Assembly (NCBI RefSeq): GCF_014203695.1
Contig: NZ_JACHJO010000005.1
Coordinates: 248,001 to 312,000, forward strand
From: Nocardiopsis algeriensis
GTDB lineage: Bacteria > Actinomycetota > Actinomycetes > Streptosporangiales > Streptosporangiaceae
Direction: 5' to 3'
Length of the DNA stretch: 64,000 nucleotides
Shown here piece after piece: positions 60,910 through 64,000 of this stretch. Below the pieces are notes generated by a model. That model had not been told where the DNA came from and searched no databases. It saw only the letters and a program-made list of their open reading frames with translations. Each line of letters starts with the position of its first letter. The first letter of the stretch is position 1. The translations under genes were made by a program, and so were the position numbers.

Positions 60910-60928
60910 CAGTAATTAGTATCCCGTG

Positions 60929-60963
60929 TTCCCCCCGCGCGGGCAAGCCCCCGCGCGGGGGAA
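60929..60963 (-). terminator. Hairpin terminator after paaG
   Basis: TTCCCCCCGCGCGGG pairs with CCCGCGCGGGGGAA (one bulged base), 42 bp past the paaG stop. It separates the beta-oxidation block from the paaABCDE operon, which therefore has its own promoter. Confidence 0.65.
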
Positions 60964-61004
60964 GGACAAGGGCAGATCAGCTCACGGACGGCCGCCCGAG
61001 GTCC

Positions 61005-61793
61005 TCACCTGCCGCGGAAGACCGGCCTCCGCTTGGCCGTGAAGGCCTCGACCGCGCCGACGTGGTCGTCGGTCGCCCCGAGCCGGACCTGATCCCCCGC
61101 CTCCTCCTCCAGCAGCTCGGGCAGCCCGCGCCCGCCCACCGCGGCCGAGCGCACCTGCCGCTTGGCCGCGGCGTAGGCGGCGGTGGGCCCGGCCGCCAGC
61201 TCACGGGCGACCTCCTCGGCGCGCTCCGCCCAGGCGTCGTCGTCGACGACCTCCGTGACCAGCCCCAGGTCCAGGGCCCGCTCCGCGCCGAAGACCGTGC
61301 CCAGCAGCATCAGCTCCATCGCACGGGCCTGGCCCAGGCAGCGCACCAGACGCGCGGCCAACCCCGAGTCCGAGGCCAGCCCGATCCCGGTGAAGGCGGT
61401 GCCGAACCTGGCGCGGCGCGCCGCCACCCGCACGTCCCCCGCCAGGGCCAGACCCAGCCCCGCGCCCACGGCCGCACCGCCGATGCCGACCACGACCGGA
61501 ACCCCGATGTCCTCCAGCGCCAGCACGATCGGGTTGTAGTGCTCGCGCACGGTCTCCAGCGCCCCCTCCCGGTCCTCGGCCAGGGCGCGGGCGTGCTCGG
61601 CCAGGTCCTGACCCACGCAGAAGGCCTTGTCCGAACCCAGCAGCAGGACCGCTCGCGCGGTCCGCGACGCGGCCGCACGGCGCAGAGCCGCCAGCAGCTC
61701 CTCCTTGGCCTGCCGGTCCAGCGCCGGCCGGTGCAGGCGCACGACGGCCAGGCCGTCCTCCTCGGCGAATTCCGCCGCGGTGTTCTCGCTCAA
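61005..61793 (-). CDS. paaG: Ring-1,2-epoxyphenylacetyl-CoA isomerase PaaG-like (crotonase)
   Basis: 262 residues, crotonase fold. FCVGQDL starts the oxyanion-hole motif, GGAAVGAGLGLAL completes it, and GIGLASDSGLAARL contains the aspartate used by PaaG to isomerise the epoxide to oxepin-CoA. TTG start four bases after the paaH stop. Context fits PaaG better than a general enoyl-CoA hydratase. Confidence 0.85.
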   Translation of the reverse strand: MSENTAAEFAEEDGLAVVRLHRPALDRQAKEELLAALRRAAASRTARAVLLLGSDKAFCVGQDLAEHARALAEDREGALETVREHYNPIVLALEDIGVPVVVGIGGAAVGAGLGLALAGDVRVAARRARFGTAFTGIGLASDSGLAARLVRCLGQARAMELMLLGTVFGAERALDLGLVTEVVDDDAWAERAEEVARELAAGPTAAYAAAKRQVRSAAVGGRGLPELLEEEAGDQVRLGATDDHVGAVEAFTAKRRPVFRGR

Positions 61794-61797
61794 CGCT

Positions 61798-62673
61798 CTA
61801 CTCCTCGTCCCAGGTGTGGAAACCCTGCCCGCTCTTGCGGCCCAGCCTGCCCTCGGCGACCATGCGGCGCAGCAGCTGCGGCGGCTCGAACCGCTCCCCC
61901 AGTTCGGCCGCCAGGTACTCGGCGATGGCCAGGCGCACGTCCAGACCCACCAGGTCGGTCAGGCGCAGCGGCCCCATGGGATGGCGGTAGCCCAGCTCCA
62001 TGGCGGTGTCGATGTCGGCGGGCGAGGCCACCTCCTCCTCCACCATCCGGATGGCCTCCAGCCCCAGCGCCACACCCAGGCGGCTGGTGGCGAAACCCGG
62101 CGCGTCGCGCACCACGACCTCGGTCTTGCCCAGGGCGCGGGCCCAGCCGCGCGCGGCCTCCACCACCTCCGGGTCGGTCTCGGGCGCCCGTACGATCTCC
62201 ACCAGTTTGGAGGCGGGCACGGGGTTGAAGAAGTGCATGCCCAGGAAGCGGCCCGGGCGGGACAGGACCGCGGCCAGCTCGGACACCGACAGCGAACTGG
62301 TGTTGGTGGCCAGCACCGCGCCCTGGCCCACCGCCCTCTCCGCGGCGGCCAGCACCGCGGCCTTCAGATCGGCCCGCTCGGGGACGGCCTCGACCACCAG
62401 GCCCGCCGCGGCGGGGATCTGCGCGGCGTCGAGGACCGTGACCAGCCGTTCCAGGCAGTCGGCCGGTTCGACGGCGAGCTTGCCGAGCTCGCGGGCGCGG
62501 GCCAGGCCGGCGGCCACGCGCTCGCGCCCGGCCCGGGCCGCCTCCTCGGTGGCCTCCACCAGTACGGCGGAGGAACCGCAGGCCAGGAACTGCTGGACGA
62601 TCCCGGCGCCCATCGTGCCGCCGCCGATGACGGCGACGGTCTCCGGGAGCGCGGGGGACAACGTGGCGCTCAA
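61798..62673 (-). CDS. paaH: 3-hydroxyacyl-CoA dehydrogenase PaaH
   Basis: 291 residues. NAD motif VIGGGTMGAGIVQQFL; catalytic region MHFFNPVP (His) and the C-terminal helical domain with LTDLVGLDVRL. It oxidises 3-hydroxyadipyl-CoA in the phenylacetate route. TTG start overlaps the preceding crotonase stop (TTGA). Confidence 0.92.
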   Translation of the reverse strand: MSATLSPALPETVAVIGGGTMGAGIVQQFLACGSSAVLVEATEEAARAGRERVAAGLARARELGKLAVEPADCLERLVTVLDAAQIPAAAGLVVEAVPERADLKAAVLAAAERAVGQGAVLATNTSSLSVSELAAVLSRPGRFLGMHFFNPVPASKLVEIVRAPETDPEVVEAARGWARALGKTEVVVRDAPGFATSRLGVALGLEAIRMVEEEVASPADIDTAMELGYRHPMGPLRLTDLVGLDVRLAIAEYLAAELGERFEPPQLLRRMVAEGRLGRKSGQGFHTWDEE

Positions 62674-63401
62674 CGCTTCTTCCTCTCCAGGAAACGGGTC
62701 ATCCGGTCGTGCTTGTCGGCGCTCTCGAACAGCACCGCCTGCGTCAGGTCGTCGGCCAGCGGATGCGGCCCCTCGGCGTCCAGCACCATCTTGGTCATGC
62801 GCAGCGCCAGTGCCGAGGAGGCCGCCATCCGGTCCACAAGGGCGTGCGCGCGCTCCATCAACTCCTCGGGCGGCACGATCTCGGCGACCAGGCCGTGGCG
62901 CAGCGCGGCCTCGGCGTCCAACCGGTAGCCGCCCAGCAGCACCTGCTTGGCCACCGACAGGCCCACCAGCTCGCGCAGCCGCCAGCAGGCCCCGGCCCCG
63001 GCGATGATGCCCAGACCCGGCTCGGGCTGGGCGAAGACCGCGGAGGGGGTGGCGATGCGGATGTCACAGGCGTAGGACAACTCCGCTCCGCCGCCCAGCG
63101 CCCAGCCGTCGACGGCCGCCACGGTGGGCACCCGCAGGCGGTGCAGCCGCTCGAACAGGCGGCTGTTGATCCCCGCCAGTGCCTCCTCGCGGCCCCGCTC
63201 GCGCAGCTCGGCGATGTCGGCACCACCTGCGAACACACCCCCGCCCCCGGTGAGCACCAGCGGCCGCGGTTCGGCCTCCACCCGGGCGCACACCTCGTGC
63301 AGCTCGGCGATCATCGCGCCGTTGAGGGCGTTGCGCGCCTCCGGCCGGTCCAGCTCGACCACCACGCGGTCGGCGCGCCAGTCCACGGACAGCGTCCGCA
63401 T
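62670..63401 (-). CDS. paaF: Enoyl-CoA hydratase PaaF-like (crotonase)
   Basis: 243 residues. FAGGADIAEL and DGWALGGGAELSYACDIRI form the oxyanion hole; LGIIAGAGACWRL replaces the usual GxIPG-GGTQRL catalytic segment, lacking one of the expected glutamates, so some caution on reaction. It probably hydrates dehydroadipyl-CoA. ATG 63401 is chosen with GGGGGAGAGG about 10 bases upstream; GTG 63425, overlapping the thiolase stop, is an alternative that adds eight residues. Confidence 0.83.
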   Translation of the reverse strand: MRTLSVDWRADRVVVELDRPEARNALNGAMIAELHEVCARVEAEPRPLVLTGGGGVFAGGADIAELRERGREEALAGINSRLFERLHRLRVPTVAAVDGWALGGGAELSYACDIRIATPSAVFAQPEPGLGIIAGAGACWRLRELVGLSVAKQVLLGGYRLDAEAALRHGLVAEIVPPEELMERAHALVDRMAASSALALRMTKMVLDAEGPHPLADDLTQAVLFESADKHDRMTRFLERKKR

Positions 63402-63421
63402 CTCCCTGGCCTCTCCCCCGC

Positions 63422-64000
63422 TCACAGGCGCTCCACCAGCAGGGAGACGCCCTGTCCCACGCCCACGCACAAGGTGGCCAGGCCGCGGTCGGCGCCCTCG
63501 CGCTCCATGCGGTTGACCAGGGTGACCAGGATGCGCGCGCCCGAACTGCCCAGCGGGTGTCCCAGGGCGATCGCACCGCCGTCGGCGTTGACGCGCTCCT
63601 CGTCCAGGCCGAGCTGCCGGAGCACACCCAGAGACTGGGCCGCGAAGGCCTCGTTGAGCTCGACCGAGCCGACGTCCTCCAGCTTCCACCCGGCGCGTTC
63701 GAGGACCTTGCGCGTGGCCGGGACCGGGCCCAGACCCATGAGCTGGGGAGGAACGCCGGCCGAGGCCGAGGCCACGATCCGGGCGCGCGGGGTCAGGCCG
63801 TGGCGCTCCACGGCCTCGGCGCCGGCCAGGACCAGGGCGCTGGCGCCGTCGGACAGCGAGGAGGAGTTGCCGGCGGTGACGACGCCGCCCTCACGGAAGA
63901 CCGGGCGCAGCCCGGCCAGCTTCTCGGCATCGGTGTCGGGGCGCGGACCCTCGTCGGCCGTGACCTGGTGGGTGGCGCCCTTGCGCCCGGTGACGGTGAC
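63422..64000 (-). CDS. Acetyl-CoA acyltransferase (thiolase, PaaJ-like), C-terminal part
   Basis: The last 192 residues of a thiolase; the N-terminus and its active-site cysteine lie beyond the right edge. [33 protein letters not shown] (catalytic His) and GQGVSLLVE are standard. In this operon it should cleave 3-oxoadipyl-CoA to succinyl-CoA and acetyl-CoA. The stop overlaps the following crotonase frame. Confidence 0.9.
   Translation of the reverse strand, partial: VTVTGRKGATHQVTADEGPRPDTDAEKLAGLRPVFREGGVVTAGNSSSLSDGASALVLAGAEAVERHGLTPRARIVASASAGVPPQLMGLGPVPATRKVLERAGWKLEDVGSVELNEAFAAQSLGVLRQLGLDEERVNADGGAIALGHPLGSSGARILVTLVNRMEREGADRGLATLCVGVGQGVSLLVERL

Overview
This window is high-GC DNA from an actinomycete. 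The signs are strong G/C third-position bias, many GTG and TTG starts, many genes whose start codon sits directly downstream of a TANNNT -10 box (leaderless transcripts), and family content typical of Actinomycetota: two mycothiol-dependent maleylpyruvate-isomerase-type proteins, an Eis acetyltransferase, DUF1876, an ohrR-ohr pair, and an LLM oxidoreductase with its FMN reductase. A Nocardiopsidaceae-like genome (Nocardiopsis and relatives) is my best guess but is not proven by the sequence. I see no rRNA, tRNA, CRISPR array, prophage, integrase or transposase, so this looks like ordinary chromosome with a few accessory patches.

Layout. 1-1.7 kb: start of a Bcr/CflA efflux pump, then a leaderless HipA-like kinase/DUF3037 operon. 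1.72-1.99 kb: an AT-rich intergenic block with a nested 26-bp inverted repeat and an adjacent cloverleaf-like structure ending in a T run, the most unusual non-coding DNA here. 2.0-5.9 kb: a single-pass membrane protein with a kinase-lobe-like start, divergent from a MoxR-DUF58-VWA operon. 6.0-13.5 kb: HAD and NUDIX hydrolases, an amino-acid permease, DUF1876, two RNA methyltransferases, and two CNNM/CBS (CorC/HlyC) membrane proteins preceded by a coupled 47-codon upstream ORF. 13.5-22.6 kb: ohrR-ohr peroxide defence, an antiquitin-type aldehyde dehydrogenase, a NodB deacetylase lipoprotein, cytochrome oxidase subunit I, and an aldehyde dehydrogenase/TetR divergent pair sharing one palindromic operator.

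22.7-28.7 kb: a homogentisate degradation operon (read right to left: metallo-beta-lactamase-fold protein, FAD aromatic hydroxylase, hmgA, an unrecognised 278-residue protein, fahA), with a palindromic operator upstream and a MarR regulator nearby. No 4-hydroxyphenylpyruvate dioxygenase or maleylacetoacetate isomerase is visible, so the unknown protein and the FAD hydroxylase are the candidates for new biochemistry. 29-45.4 kb: single genes including a PLP-fold enzyme, Eis with a decayed copy of its own C-terminal domain just upstream, a BadF-type sugar kinase, a lipoamide-dehydrogenase-like flavoprotein, a TRIC channel, LysR/threonine dehydratase, an acyltransferase, MocR/MFS, a DHA2 exporter and an aminopeptidase P. 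45.6-52.1 kb: GNAT, a two-component system, purB, a tiny membrane protein, a second threonine dehydratase and a second mycothiol-isomerase-type protein. 52.2-55.8 kb: FMN reductase, dhaKL and an LLM oxidoreductase. 55.8-56.7 kb: a gene-poor stretch.

56.7-64 kb: the phenylacetate catabolic operon, all on the minus strand: paaABCDE and the PaaI thioesterase as one tightly overlapped unit behind a PaaR-type palindrome, and upstream of it thiolase-paaF-paaH-paaG running off the right edge. Together these ring-epoxidise phenylacetyl-CoA, isomerise and cleave it, and beta-oxidise the product. The phenylacetate-CoA ligase and the ring-opening enzyme must lie elsewhere.
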